Source: Rhizobium sp. C4
GTDB lineage: Bacteria > Pseudomonadota > Alphaproteobacteria > Rhizobiales > Rhizobiaceae
NCBI RefSeq assembly: GCF_021026315.1
Contig: NZ_JAJNCX010000006.1
Span: forward strand, 234,469-298,468
Length of the DNA: 64,000 nucleotides
Direction: 5' to 3'
Part shown: piece by piece, positions 46,606 through 55,468 of the stretch
How positions within the stretch are numbered: position 1 is the stretch's first letter
Layout: each line of letters begins with the position of its first letter
Notes under the pieces: generated by a model
Told to the model about the DNA's origin: nothing
What the model saw: only the letters and a program-made list of their open reading frames with translations
The model's database searches: none
Made by a program: the position numbers and the translations under genes

Positions 46606-47598
46606 TCAGTTCTTCTCGCAGAAGCCCGGCGCTTCGGCCGTGCAGACGTCGAGACCGGTGAAAAGCGGATCTTCGACCTTCTCGCCCTTGATCAGCTGGA
46701 TCATCACGTCAGGCGCGCGATAGCCCATTTCGAAAGGCCGCTGCCCGATCTGGGCGTGGCTGCGTCCCTCGCGGAAGGCCTGTGTCTGCGGCGGCAGCGT
46801 GTCGCCGGCGATGATCACGAGCTTCTTCGATTTCAGCTTGTCCATCACCTGGTTGGTCACCTGCGTGTAGGCCTGCGGAGCAAACTGCGCCCAGCCGCCG
46901 ATCAGAATGAAGGCGTCAAGGTCGGCATGCGCCGTGAAGACATCCGACATCTGCTGGTTGGCCAGGTCGGCCTGGTCGTTGGTGAAGACGGGGCAGCCCT
47001 CGATTTCCTTCCAGCCGTTCTGGCCGGTCAGCCTGTCGACATTCTTCGCGCCGGCAATGGTGTCACGGAAGCCCTGCGCACGGGCATTGATGTTGGCTGC
47101 GGCAACGTTGCCGAGCTGGAGGCAGACTGTGCCGCCCTTGGCCTTGAGCGCCTTGGCCTGCTCGGCCATCTTCACACCCATCAGGTAGTTGTCCGTGCCG
47201 AGATAGGTCTTGCGCAGCTTGCGGTCAGGCTCAAGGAAATCCGCGTCGATTGTCATGACCGGAACCTTGGGCGCGATTTCGCGAATGCGGTTGGCCATGG
47301 CCGGCGCATTCGACGGCGAGATCGCGATCGCTGCAACGCCCTTGGTCAGCAGATCGTCGACGATCTGGACCTCGCCAGCCTCATCGGCCGACGACGCCGG
47401 CCCGGTGTAGAGGCATTTGTATTCGCTGTCGGCATGTTCCGAGAGCCATTTCTTGCAACCTAGATTGATCTGTTCGAAGAACGGGTTGTCCAGTCCCTTG
47501 ACCACGATGGCGAGGGTCTTCTTGTCCGCCGCGCCGGCGTCACCGACATAGAGCGCGACCGCCGAGAGGGCGGTGATTGCCAGATATTTGAATTTCAT
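46606..47598 (-). CDS. Periplasmic sugar-binding protein, probably serving system 2
   Basis: 330 residues from ATG 47598; signal peptide about 1-23 (GDAGA|ADKK). RbsB-like type I fold: TLAIVVKGLDNPFFEQINLGCKKW, LLTKGVAAIAISPSNAPAMANR, VPVMTIDADFLEPDRKLRKTYLGTDN. Cysteines in SEYKCLY, GTVCLQ, EGCPVF and the C-terminal VCTAEAPGFC may form disulfides. It shares an operon with a second binding protein and the epimerase; the divergent ATPase-permease pair at 48776-50518 has no binding protein of its own, so this one may serve it. That pairing is inference. Confidence 0.9.
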   Translation of the reverse strand: MKFKYLAITALSAVALYVGDAGAADKKTLAIVVKGLDNPFFEQINLGCKKWLSEHADSEYKCLYTGPASSADEAGEVQIVDDLLTKGVAAIAISPSNAPAMANRIREIAPKVPVMTIDADFLEPDRKLRKTYLGTDNYLMGVKMAEQAKALKAKGGTVCLQLGNVAAANINARAQGFRDTIAGAKNVDRLTGQNGWKEIEGCPVFTNDQADLANQQMSDVFTAHADLDAFILIGGWAQFAPQAYTQVTNQVMDKLKSKKLVIIAGDTLPPQTQAFREGRSHAQIGQRPFEMGYRAPDVMIQLIKGEKVEDPLFTGLDVCTAEAPGFCEKN

Positions 47599-47640
47599 TG
47601 CACTTCTCCTCCTTTGCAACAGCCGACGAAGGAAGCGTCC

Positions 47641-48621
47641 TCAGCCGGGATACCAGACGATGCGCGGGTCTCCCTCCCCGCGCCGGTATTTCCATGCACG
47701 TTCGACGAGCTCTTCGAGATCGACGGAAGGGTTCCAGCCCAGCACCTTGCGGGCCTTGGTGTTGTCGAGCCAGTTGCTGTGGAACGGTGTCTGGACATCG
47801 AGGCCCTCCAGCCTCTCCTTCCTCCCCAGCAACGGAGCCAGCGCGCCGTAATCGACCGGCTCGTTCATCGCGATATTGAACAGTTCGCCATAGGCTGCCG
47901 GGTTATCCAGCGAGAGCAGAATGGCCTCCACGAGATCATCGACGTGGACGAAGTTCCGCTTCAGGAAGTCTCCGGTGACATCCTTCATGACGGGGTAGTA
48001 GCCACCGCGCCGGACACGCTCGAGCGTCACCTCGTCGATCAGCGTCTCCCATGCCGGACCACCGAACTGCGTGTCGTCCAGCCTGAGCGCATAGCGGAAG
48101 TCGTCCTTCTCCATGATCCACGGCGCCCGCAGCGTCGTCACCGTGAGCCCGTACTGGATCGCGTATTGCTCCAGCATCACCTCTTCCAGAACCTTGGTCA
48201 GCGCATAGCTGCCCTGATAGGCGCGGCGCGGCGCCTCCTCGGTGATCGGAGCCCGGTAATCCTGAAACATATGGCCGACGACACAATCGCCGCTGAGCAG
48301 CACGAACTGACGCGCATCGCCGGAAACGCGAAACCGTTCGAGCAGCAGATAGAGGCCCTTCAGCGCCACATCGATGGCAAGGTCGGGCATTTCCTTGACG
48401 GCCGCCAGATGCAACACATGCGTCACGCCGTCGAGCGCCTCGGCAATGACACCGTCATCGGACATCGACCCGCGGACCACGCTGACGCGATCGCCTGCGT
48501 CGATGACCCGGTTGTTGCACAGGGCAACCACGTCCCAGCTGGAAAACCGCGGCGCATTCAGGAAGGCGGGCAGAAAGACCTGGCCCACTTTTCCAGCCGC
48601 ACCTGTCACCAGCAGCCTCAT
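47641..48621 (-). CDS. NAD(P)-dependent sugar epimerase/dehydratase family protein
   Basis: 326 residues, extended SDR (NAD-dependent epimerase/dehydratase). Nucleotide loop GAAGKVGQ at residues 7-14, HLAAVKEMPD near 70, catalytic Ser region LLSGDCVVGHM (about 110), YALTK (YxxxK, about 140), and a C-terminal sugar-binding part (NWLDNTKARKVLGWNP). Could be a uronate dehydrogenase-like, epimerase or dehydratase enzyme acting on the imported sugar. First gene of the leftward operon; 42 bp separates it from the next gene. Confidence 0.88.
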   Translation of the reverse strand: MRLLVTGAAGKVGQVFLPAFLNAPRFSSWDVVALCNNRVIDAGDRVSVVRGSMSDDGVIAEALDGVTHVLHLAAVKEMPDLAIDVALKGLYLLLERFRVSGDARQFVLLSGDCVVGHMFQDYRAPITEEAPRRAYQGSYALTKVLEEVMLEQYAIQYGLTVTTLRAPWIMEKDDFRYALRLDDTQFGGPAWETLIDEVTLERVRRGGYYPVMKDVTGDFLKRNFVHVDDLVEAILLSLDNPAAYGELFNIAMNEPVDYGALAPLLGRKERLEGLDVQTPFHSNWLDNTKARKVLGWNPSVDLEELVERAWKYRRGEGDPRIVWYPG

Positions 48622-48668
48622 CCGTCCCCCCTGATCATTTTCTCTTATTGGTTGAGATATTTATTTAC

Positions 48669-48695
48669 TAATAATATTAAGTCAAGCTATTATTA
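48669..48695. promoter_or_regulatory. AT-rich inverted repeat in the divergent sugar-cluster promoter
   Basis: TAATAATA (48669-48676) and TATTATTA (48688-48695) form a perfect 8-bp inverted repeat with 11-bp spacer. The 12-mer TAATAATATTAA (48669-48680) recurs inverted at 51750-51761 in the gntR promoter. Likely operator for the GntR protein of this cluster. Confidence 0.6.
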
Positions 48696-48775
48696 AATTA
48701 GTTATTGCGCATGACGGAAGGACGCGGCGGGAGGAGACGCCTCGTTCTTTTCAAAAAAATGGGGAGGTGCCGCGC

Positions 48776-49516
48776 ATGTCGAGGCTGGTTTTGTCGGGAA
48801 TATCGAAGAGTTACGGTGCCATCCAGGCGCTGACGTCGGTCTCCCTTTCGCTGGAGCCGGGAGAGGTTCTGGGGCTGATGGGAGACAATGGAGCGGGCAA
48901 GAGCACGCTGGTGAAAATCATCGCCGGCAACTTCGCCCCATCCGCCGGAGAGCTGAAAATCGACGGAAAACCGGTGGTTTTCCACAAGCCCAAGGACGCT
49001 CAGAGGGAAGGCATCGAGGTCGTCTATCAGGACCTCGCGCTGTGCGACAATCTCTCGGCAGCCTCCAACGTCTTCCTGGGCCGCGAGCCCATGAACCGCC
49101 TTGGCCCGCTCAGATATGTCGACTATCGCCAGATGAACGAGGTTGCGGCCGATCTCTTCAAGCAGCTGAAATCGGAGACGCGCCCGCGCGACCTCGTCCG
49201 GAAAATGTCCGGCGGCCAGCGCCAGGCGGTAGCCATTGCCCGCACCCTTCTCTCAAAACCCAAGATTGTGATGATGGATGAACCGACTGCGGCCATCTCG
49301 GTGCGGCAGGTGCATGAAGTGCTGGAACTGATCCATCGCCTGCGCGACCAGGGCATCACCGTCATCCTGATTTCCCACCGCATGCCGGACGTGTTCAGCG
49401 TTGCCGACAGGATCACGGTGCTGCGGCGCGGCCAGCTCGTCGCCAACAAGGCCGCCGCCCGCTCGTCGCCCGAAGAGGTGACGGGACTGATCACCGGCGC
49501 GATCGAGGCTGCATAG
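48776..49516 (+). CDS. Single-domain sugar ABC ATPase (FrcA type), system 2
   Basis: 246 residues from ATG 48776 with GGGGAGG (48761-48767) 8 nt ahead; a GTG at 48767 is in frame. One nucleotide-binding domain: Walker A GDNGAGKST, signature MSGGQRQA, Walker B VMMDEPTAAI, H-loop ISHRM. Unlike systems 1 and 3 it lacks the second fused domain, as in the fructose FrcA transporter of Sinorhizobium, and would act as a homodimer. Followed 12 bp later by its permease. Confidence 0.93.
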   Translation: MSRLVLSGISKSYGAIQALTSVSLSLEPGEVLGLMGDNGAGKSTLVKIIAGNFAPSAGELKIDGKPVVFHKPKDAQREGIEVVYQDLALCDNLSAASNVFLGREPMNRLGPLRYVDYRQMNEVAADLFKQLKSETRPRDLVRKMSGGQRQAVAIARTLLSKPKIVMMDEPTAAISVRQVHEVLELIHRLRDQGITVILISHRMPDVFSVADRITVLRRGQLVANKAAARSSPEEVTGLITGAIEAA

Positions 49517-49528
49517 GGAGACACGGCA

Positions 49529-50518
49529 ATGACGACAATCGAAGACGCAATTGCTCGAAGCGAGCACAAGAACCTTCTGGCCCGCACCACAAACCTGCAG
49601 CTTTTCTGGGTGTTCATGGCCGCCGTCGTGGCCTGCCTGGCCCTCACCCTGCTGACCGATACATTCGCGACCGAACGCAACCTCTTCAACGTCGCGCGAA
49701 ACTTCGCCTTCGTCGGCATCATCGCCATCGGCATGACCACCGTGATTGCTTCCGGCGGGATCGACCTTTCCGTCGGCTCCTCGGTGGTGCTGAGCGCCAT
49801 GGTGATCAGTGTCCTCATGGCCGGCGGCATGGGCTTCTGGCTCGCCGCTCCCCTTGCTCTCGGGACAACACTGCTCGTCGGGCTCCTGAACGGCGTGCTC
49901 ATCGCCTACGGCGGCATGCCAGCCTTCGTGGTCACGCTCGGCACGCTCTCGGGCGTCCGTTCGCTCGCCATGGTCCTTTCCGACAACAAGATGATGTGGG
50001 AATTCGGCCCCGACCATAACCTTCTGCTCTGGGTCGGCGGCGGCTCGACATTGGGCATCCCCCACCCGCTCTATGCGCTCGCTCTCCTTGCCGTCATCGT
50101 CTCGCTGGCGTTCAAATGGACCCGCTGGGGACAGTATGTCTTCGCGATTGGCGGCAATGAAAACGCCGCGGTCCTCACCGGCATCCCGGTCAGGCGCATC
50201 AAGGTCAGCATCTACATGTTCTCCGCCTTCACCGCCGGCGTCGCAGGCATCCTGATGGCGGGATGGCTCGGCAGCGTGACGACCAATCTCGGCCAGGCGA
50301 TGGAACTGACGGTGATTGCAGCGGCCGTCATCGGCGGTGCCAATCTGGCCGGCGGCGAAGGGACGGCAGTCGGTGCCGTGCTGGGCGCGCTGTTGATAGA
50401 GGTCATTCGCAACTCGATGATCCTGTTGGGTATCTCGACATTCTGGCAGGGAATGTTCATAGGTACCTTCATCATAGTTGCCGTGGCGTTCGACCGTATC
50501 AGGCATTTCAGGTCATGA
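49529..50518 (+). CDS. Sugar ABC transporter permease (RbsC/FrcC type), system 2
   Basis: 329 residues. RbsC-type permease with about nine to ten transmembrane helices; signature SGGIDLSVGSSVVLSAMVISVL (about 72) and AAAVIGGANLAGGEGTAVGAVLGALLIEVIRNSMILLGI near the end. Pairs with the single-domain ATPase upstream. No binding-protein gene in this transcription unit. Confidence 0.92.
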   Translation: MTTIEDAIARSEHKNLLARTTNLQLFWVFMAAVVACLALTLLTDTFATERNLFNVARNFAFVGIIAIGMTTVIASGGIDLSVGSSVVLSAMVISVLMAGGMGFWLAAPLALGTTLLVGLLNGVLIAYGGMPAFVVTLGTLSGVRSLAMVLSDNKMMWEFGPDHNLLLWVGGGSTLGIPHPLYALALLAVIVSLAFKWTRWGQYVFAIGGNENAAVLTGIPVRRIKVSIYMFSAFTAGVAGILMAGWLGSVTTNLGQAMELTVIAAAVIGGANLAGGEGTAVGAVLGALLIEVIRNSMILLGISTFWQGMFIGTFIIVAVAFDRIRHFRS

Positions 50519-50522
50519 ATGA

Positions 50523-50536
50523 TGTCATGCATGACA
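50523..50536. promoter_or_regulatory. 14-bp perfect palindrome ahead of the lacI-type gene
   Basis: TGTCATGCATGACA, fully self-complementary with a central CG-less ATGCAT core. It sits in the 37-bp gap between the permease stop and the LacI-type start. Even-length palindromes of 14-16 bp are typical LacI/GalR-family operators, so it may be an autoregulatory site. Confidence 0.6.
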
Positions 50537-50555
50537 GTCGACTGTGGCATTGGTC

Positions 50556-51566
50556 ATGGAGAATGTATTGAAACCGACGATGATGGATGTCGCCGCGCGA
50601 GCGGGCGTCTCGCAGGCGACAGTCTCACTCATTCTCAATGGCAGTTCCGGAGCGCGTTTCAGTGCAGCGACACGCAAGCGCGTCTTTGACGCCGCCGCGG
50701 AACTCGGCTACCGCCTCTCCAATCGAACCGCCTCCGCCAACGGCAATGGCAACAAGGTCATCGTTTTCGTGGTCGACGAGCTGACGACCGACCCCTGGAT
50801 GTCGCTCGCCTATGAAGGCGCCCGCCAGAAGGCCCTGGAACTCGGCATGCTGGTGACGCTCGGCGTCTATCGCAAGGACGAGGACCCGCAGGAGGCCGTC
50901 TTCTCGATCTGCGAGAGCCAGACGCTTGTCGGCTACGTCTTCGGCACGATCCTGACCCGCAAGGTGGAGCCGCCCGAGGCGCTGTTTCGCACGCCCTCGG
51001 TTCTCGTCAACTGCTACGACCAGCAGCGCCGCCTCCCCTCGATCATCCCCGGCGACGTCGCCGGCGGACGCGCGGCAACGGAGCGGATGATCCGCAACGG
51101 ACGCCGGCGCATCGCCCTGATCAATGGCCAGGAAGGCCTCGACAATCCGCGCGATCGTCTTCACGGTTACAAGCAGGCGCTCGCCAGCAACGACCTCGCC
51201 TTCGATCCGAAGCTCGTTCACTACGGCAACTGGGAACCATCGTCGGGCTATGAAAAGACCCACGAACTGATGAAGCTCCAGAATCCGCCGGATGGCATCT
51301 TCTGCGCCAACGACCTGATGGCCATCGGCTGCATCGAGGCACTGAAGGAACTCGGCAAGACCGTTCCGGGAGACGTCGCCGTCGTCGGCTTCGACAATCG
51401 CGACATCGCGCAGTTTACCCGCCCACCCCTGACGACCTTCCACCTGCCCATGTACGAGATGGGGGCCATGGCTGTCGAACTGATCGTGGACATGGCCGGC
51501 GGGCTGAACAGTTCGCACGACCAGCTGAAGGTGGAATGCGCACTCGTCGAGCGTGCCTCCGGCTGA
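50556..51566 (+). CDS. LacI/GalR-family transcriptional regulator
   Basis: 336 residues from ATG 50556 (MENVLKPTMMDVAARAG); GTG 50544 is in frame. LacI HTH TMMDVAARAGVSQATVSLILNG at about 8-29, hinge LGYRLSNRTAS, then a type I periplasmic-binding-like effector domain with FCANDLMAIGCIEALKELGKTVPGDVAVVGFDNRDIAQFTRPPLTTF. Effector should be a sugar of the cluster. Its gene overlaps the system-2 transcription unit end and could be co-transcribed. Confidence 0.92.
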   Translation: MENVLKPTMMDVAARAGVSQATVSLILNGSSGARFSAATRKRVFDAAAELGYRLSNRTASANGNGNKVIVFVVDELTTDPWMSLAYEGARQKALELGMLVTLGVYRKDEDPQEAVFSICESQTLVGYVFGTILTRKVEPPEALFRTPSVLVNCYDQQRRLPSIIPGDVAGGRAATERMIRNGRRRIALINGQEGLDNPRDRLHGYKQALASNDLAFDPKLVHYGNWEPSSGYEKTHELMKLQNPPDGIFCANDLMAIGCIEALKELGKTVPGDVAVVGFDNRDIAQFTRPPLTTFHLPMYEMGAMAVELIVDMAGGLNSSHDQLKVECALVERASG

Positions 51567-51761
51567 CAGAGCCCCTGCCCGCCGGAAGAAATGCAGTCGT
51601 TCGGCCCAACCCTGACGGACGACGCCAGTGGCCATGAAAATCATGCCTCCGAAACGACCCGCTTCATGATCTGAGCCGGGCAAATCTCCCCTATTGTCCC
51701 ATCATTGAATGCTGCAAGCCGGGCTTTTCACGGAATTTGCGGCTGTTTATTAATATTATTA

Positions 51762-51790
51762 TTGACGAGCGCCACCTTCAGCATTTTAAT
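51762..51790 (+). promoter_or_regulatory. gntR promoter with overlapping operator
   Basis: -35 TTGACG (51762-51767), 17-bp spacer, -10 TTTAAT (51785-51790). The motif TTAATATTATTA (51750-51761), inverted copy of the one at 48669-48680, abuts the -35. Transcription would start near 51797, only a few bases before ATG 51801. Confidence 0.6.
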
Positions 51791-51800
51791 TGTCCTACAA

Positions 51801-52553
51801 ATGAATTTTGCGGGATGGAAAAGCGGCGTGTCCAAAGACGAGATGCAGGTCACTGCGGGTGTGCGCCCGGCAGTCATCCGCCCGACCTCGCAGTCGGCCG
51901 TCGATGAGCTTGTCGCCAAGATCCGCGGGCTGATTTCCGAGCGGGGACTGGGCGTCGGCGACAACCTTCCGACCGAGCGCGAGCTCTGCGAACATTTCCA
52001 GACGAGCCGCAACACGGTCCGCGAGGCGATGCGCATCCTGAAGGCCTATGGCATCGTCACGGTGCGCCCCAAGGTCGGCGCCACCATCATCGACGACCGC
52101 ATGGAACGGGCGCTCGATCTCTTCGCCTTCAACACGCTTGAGGTGTCGCGCGCCACATTCACCGACATCCAGGGCTTCCGCGGCCTGCTGGAAGTGGCCT
52201 CGGTGGACTCGCTGCTCGAACGGATCACCGCGGAAGACATTGCCGACCTGACCCGGGTCAACAATGAACTCCAGGGCGCCGAAACGGCCATCGACGCCTC
52301 CGAAGTCGACTTCCGGTTTCACACGCGGCTGATCGAGGTTCTCGGCAACAAGGCGGTGCTCGACGTCTACAAGATCATGAAACCTGTAATCCTGAAGATC
52401 ATGGTGCGCGGCAAGACGCGCCGGACCTTCTCGACCACCACCCTGTCGGAACATGCGGAGATCATCGCCGCGCTCCAGGCACGCGACCGCGTCGCCTACC
52501 AGTACAGGATGAAGACCCATCTCCAGGCGGGTTTCCCGCATTTCGGAGAGTAG
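51801..52553 (+). CDS. GntR-family (FadR subfamily) regulator of sugar cluster
   Basis: 250 residues if started at ATG 51801; ATG 51843 (MQVTAGVRPAV) is equally plausible, and a longer frame from 51705 overlaps the promoter. Winged HTH: GLGVGDNLPTERELCEHFQTSRNTVREAMRILKAYGIVTVRPKVGATI; C-terminal FCD domain (FTDIQGFRGLLEVASVDSLLERI and on) with ligand-site residues in DFRFHTRLIEVLGN and HAEIIAALQARD. Sits between the LacI gene and the system-3 binding protein, same strand. The proposed regulon includes its own promoter and the divergent 48.7-kb promoter. Confidence 0.9.
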   Translation: MNFAGWKSGVSKDEMQVTAGVRPAVIRPTSQSAVDELVAKIRGLISERGLGVGDNLPTERELCEHFQTSRNTVREAMRILKAYGIVTVRPKVGATIIDDRMERALDLFAFNTLEVSRATFTDIQGFRGLLEVASVDSLLERITAEDIADLTRVNNELQGAETAIDASEVDFRFHTRLIEVLGNKAVLDVYKIMKPVILKIMVRGKTRRTFSTTTLSEHAEIIAALQARDRVAYQYRMKTHLQAGFPHFGE

Positions 52554-52666
52554 CGGGTCAGGAATACTGCCGGAGGGAGGAGGCCCTCCTGCAGTGACAT
52601 GAGACGCGCGCATTGGGTGGCGTCTGCCAAAGCGGGCACCGGGAGGGTGCCAAGGAGGAGGAACAA

Positions 52667-53803
52667 ATGAAACTGAAGGCTCTATTGATTTCGACGGCGG
52701 CGGCTGTCGTTCTGGGTGCGGGCATGTCGCATGCCGGCCCCAAGGTCGTCTCTGGCCCGGGCGCCGAGCCCAAGTGCTTCGCGCCGTGGGGCGCGGACAC
52801 CAAGTACATGCAGTGGGAAAAGAAGAAGGGCCCCTTCAAGGTCGCCATCGTCAACGGTTTCGTCGGCAACACCTGGCGCATCCAGATGATCAAGACCGCC
52901 AAGGCCTATGCCGAGGACCCGGCCGTCAAGGGCAAGATTGCCGAGTTCAAGGTCGTCTCGACCGGCACGGACGCACCGGCCCAGCTGGGCGCGATCGAGG
53001 ATTTCATCAACCAGGGCTATGACGCCATCGTCACGATCGCTGTCGCACCGGACGGCTTCGACCGCGTGATCCGCCTCGCCGACAAGAACAATGTCGTGCT
53101 GGTTCCCTTCGACAACGTGCTCGACACCGACAAGGTCATGCAGGTGAACGAGAACCAGCTCGAAATGGGCCGCAAGTGGGGCCAGTTCGCGCTCGACGAA
53201 CTGCATGCCAAGGGCGTCAAGGGCGGCAAGATCCTCGAGGTCCGCGGCCTGCCCGGAAACTCCGTTGACCGCGACCGCTCGGTTGGCATCAACGAGGTCT
53301 TCAAGAAGGATGGCGGCAAGTGGGAAATGGTCTCCGTCGTCGGCAACTGGGATGATGGCACCACGCAGAAGGTTGTCGCCGACGCGATTGCCGTTCACGG
53401 CAAGTTCGACGCCGTCGTCGGCCAGGGCGGCTCCAACGGCGTCATCCAGGCGCTCAAGGATGCCAAGCATCCGTGGGTGCCGATTGCCGGCGAATCCGAA
53501 AACGGCTTCCGCAAGGCCATCGCCGAGCACTCTGCCGATGGCCTGAAGGGCATTTCCATCGGCCAGTCGCCGGGTCTGGTGGCCATTGCGATGAAGGCGG
53601 CGATCTCCGCGCTCGAAGGCAATGTCATGCCGCAGCTCATCTCGGTGCCGCTGCCGGTCGCCACCTACAAGGAACTGAAGGACGGCCAGAACTACTGGTC
53701 CAATCTTCCGGACAACTTCTTCACCGTCAACGAGTTCCCGCCCTGCGGCGTGAACATCTCGGGCCCCGCCATCATGGCGCAGACCGAGTCAAACACGAAG
53801 TAA
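52667..53803 (+). CDS. Periplasmic sugar-binding protein, system 3
   Basis: 378 residues from ATG 52667 with a strong AAGGAGGAGGAA site. Signal peptide about 1-23 (GMSHA|GPK). RbsB-like fold but longer than the other two: N-terminal extension with a Cys (AEPKCFAPWG), then FKVAIVNGFVGNTWRIQMIKTAKAYAED, FINQGYDAIVTIAVAPDGFDRV, VLVPFDNVLDTDKVMQVNENQ, and DAVVGQGGSNGVIQALKD. C-terminal PPCGVNISGP supplies a possible disulfide partner. Substrate unknown; linked dehydratase suggests pentose or pentonate. Confidence 0.92.
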   Translation: MKLKALLISTAAAVVLGAGMSHAGPKVVSGPGAEPKCFAPWGADTKYMQWEKKKGPFKVAIVNGFVGNTWRIQMIKTAKAYAEDPAVKGKIAEFKVVSTGTDAPAQLGAIEDFINQGYDAIVTIAVAPDGFDRVIRLADKNNVVLVPFDNVLDTDKVMQVNENQLEMGRKWGQFALDELHAKGVKGGKILEVRGLPGNSVDRDRSVGINEVFKKDGGKWEMVSVVGNWDDGTTQKVVADAIAVHGKFDAVVGQGGSNGVIQALKDAKHPWVPIAGESENGFRKAIAEHSADGLKGISIGQSPGLVAIAMKAAISALEGNVMPQLISVPLPVATYKELKDGQNYWSNLPDNFFTVNEFPPCGVNISGPAIMAQTESNTK

Positions 53804-53821
53804 GCCCAGACCTGACATGAA

Positions 53822-53845
53822 GCATGCCGGTTGCGGCCGGCATGC
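53822..53845 (+). terminator. Intercistronic hairpin after system-3 binding-protein gene
   Basis: GCATGCCGG (53822-53830) / CCGGCATGC (53837-53845), 6-nt loop, extended by GAAG/CTTC with one bulge, no U-run. Likely sets binding-protein excess, as at 46517-46553. Confidence 0.65.
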
Positions 53846-53927
53846 CTTCATCCGGCTGCCCCGTCGATCCGGCGGGCGCGGACGGTCGAGCAAACTATGG
53901 TCAACTTGACCCGGAGGAGTAGGCATC

Positions 53928-55460
53928 GTGAATGACAGTCCCCGTGCGGGTGTTCCGATTATCGAATTGCGCGGCATTTCCAAGTCCTTCTCGGGCGCAA
54001 GGGCGCTGAAGGACGTCGACTTTGCCTGCCGCAGCGGCAGCACCCACGCCATTCTCGGCGAGAACGGCGCCGGCAAGTCGACGCTGATCAAGATCATGTC
54101 CGGGGTGCTGCAGCCCGACACCGGCGCGATGTATCTCAACGGCCAGCAGGTGCGGTTTCGCTCGCCCTCCGAGGCCGCGAAATCCGGGATCGTCTGCATC
54201 TTCCAGGAACTGTCGCTGATGCCCGACCTGACGGTCGCGGACAATATCTCGATTTCCGATCCGCCGCGCCGCTTCGGGCTGATCGACGGGCGCGCGCAAC
54301 GACGCCGCGCCGAAGCGCTTCTCGCCCGCATCAAATGCGAGGACGTGAACCCCAACGCACTGGTGCGCGATCTTTCCCTTTCGCGCCGGCAGATGGTGGA
54401 AATCGCCAAGGCCTTGGGCATGAACCCGACGGTGCTGATCCTCGACGAGGCGACCTCGGCGCTGACAAGCCGCGACGTCGAAACCGTCTACGGGCTGCTG
54501 GGCGACCTGAAGAACGAGAATGTCGCCTCGCTCTTCATCTCCCACCGCATGCACGAGGTCGAGCGTCTGTGCGACACGCTGTCCGTCTTCCGAAACGGCA
54601 GCCATGTCGACACATTCGCAAAGGGCGAACGCTCACCGGCAGAAATTGTTCGCATGATGATCGGCCGCGACGTCGAGGCGCATTTCCCGCCGAAGCCGGA
54701 ACCGCGCCAGGCCGCCCCCAATTTCGAGATCGAGAACCTTTCCTGGGAAAACCGGCTGAAAGGCGTCAATCTCAGCGTCGGCAAGGGCGAAATCGTCGGC
54801 CTCGGCGGGCTCGACGGCCAGGGACAGAAGGAATTGCTGCTTGCCCTCTTCGGCGTCCTCCGCGGCGTCGGCGGCCAGGTGAAGGCCGCCGGAACCACCA
54901 TTTCGCCCTCCTCGCCCTATGCCGCCAAGACCGGCACGACACGCATCGCCCTCGTTCCCGAAGACCGGAAGACGGAAGGGCTGATGCTGCCCATGTCGAT
55001 TGCCGACAACCTGCTGGCCGCCTCCTTCGACAAGGTCTCAAGCGGCCCCTTCATCGACAGCGGCAAGGAAAAGGCCGCCGTGGAAGACGGCATCCGCAAG
55101 CTGCAGATCAAGATTAACAAGGCGACGGACGCCGTGGCGACGCTTTCGGGCGGCAACCAGCAGAAGGTCGTGATCGCCAAATGGCTGATGACCGAACCGG
55201 ACGTCATTCTCTTGAACGATCCGACCCGCGGCATCGATGTCGGCACGAAGCAGGAAATCTACAAGCTGATGCGCGAACTGGCCGACGAGGGGAAGGCGAT
55301 CCTCTTCTATTCGACGGACTATGCCGAACTGGTCGGCTGCTGCGACCGTGTCGCCGTGATGTATGACGGGGCGATCACGACGGAACTGAGTGGCGAGGCC
55401 ATCAACGAGGAAGCCATCGTGTCGGCGTCCCTCAACATCAACACCCAGTCGGCGGCATGA
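53928..55460 (+). CDS. Sugar ABC transporter ATP-binding protein (RbsA type), system 3
   Basis: 510 residues, GTG start with GGAGGAG (53913-53919) 8 nt ahead. Two nucleotide-binding domains: Walker A GENGAGKST, signature-like LSLSRRQ and Walker B VLILDEATSALT in the first; GLDGQGQKE, LSGGNQQK and VILLNDPTRGID in the second. The second Walker B has Asn-Asp (LLNDPT) rather than Leu-Asp-Glu, so one ATP site is probably non-hydrolytic. Energises two different permeases encoded directly downstream. Confidence 0.94.
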   Translation: MNDSPRAGVPIIELRGISKSFSGARALKDVDFACRSGSTHAILGENGAGKSTLIKIMSGVLQPDTGAMYLNGQQVRFRSPSEAAKSGIVCIFQELSLMPDLTVADNISISDPPRRFGLIDGRAQRRRAEALLARIKCEDVNPNALVRDLSLSRRQMVEIAKALGMNPTVLILDEATSALTSRDVETVYGLLGDLKNENVASLFISHRMHEVERLCDTLSVFRNGSHVDTFAKGERSPAEIVRMMIGRDVEAHFPPKPEPRQAAPNFEIENLSWENRLKGVNLSVGKGEIVGLGGLDGQGQKELLLALFGVLRGVGGQVKAAGTTISPSSPYAAKTGTTRIALVPEDRKTEGLMLPMSIADNLLAASFDKVSSGPFIDSGKEKAAVEDGIRKLQIKINKATDAVATLSGGNQQKVVIAKWLMTEPDVILLNDPTRGIDVGTKQEIYKLMRELADEGKAILFYSTDYAELVGCCDRVAVMYDGAITTELSGEAINEEAIVSASLNINTQSAA

Positions 55461-55468
55461 GGGCAGGC

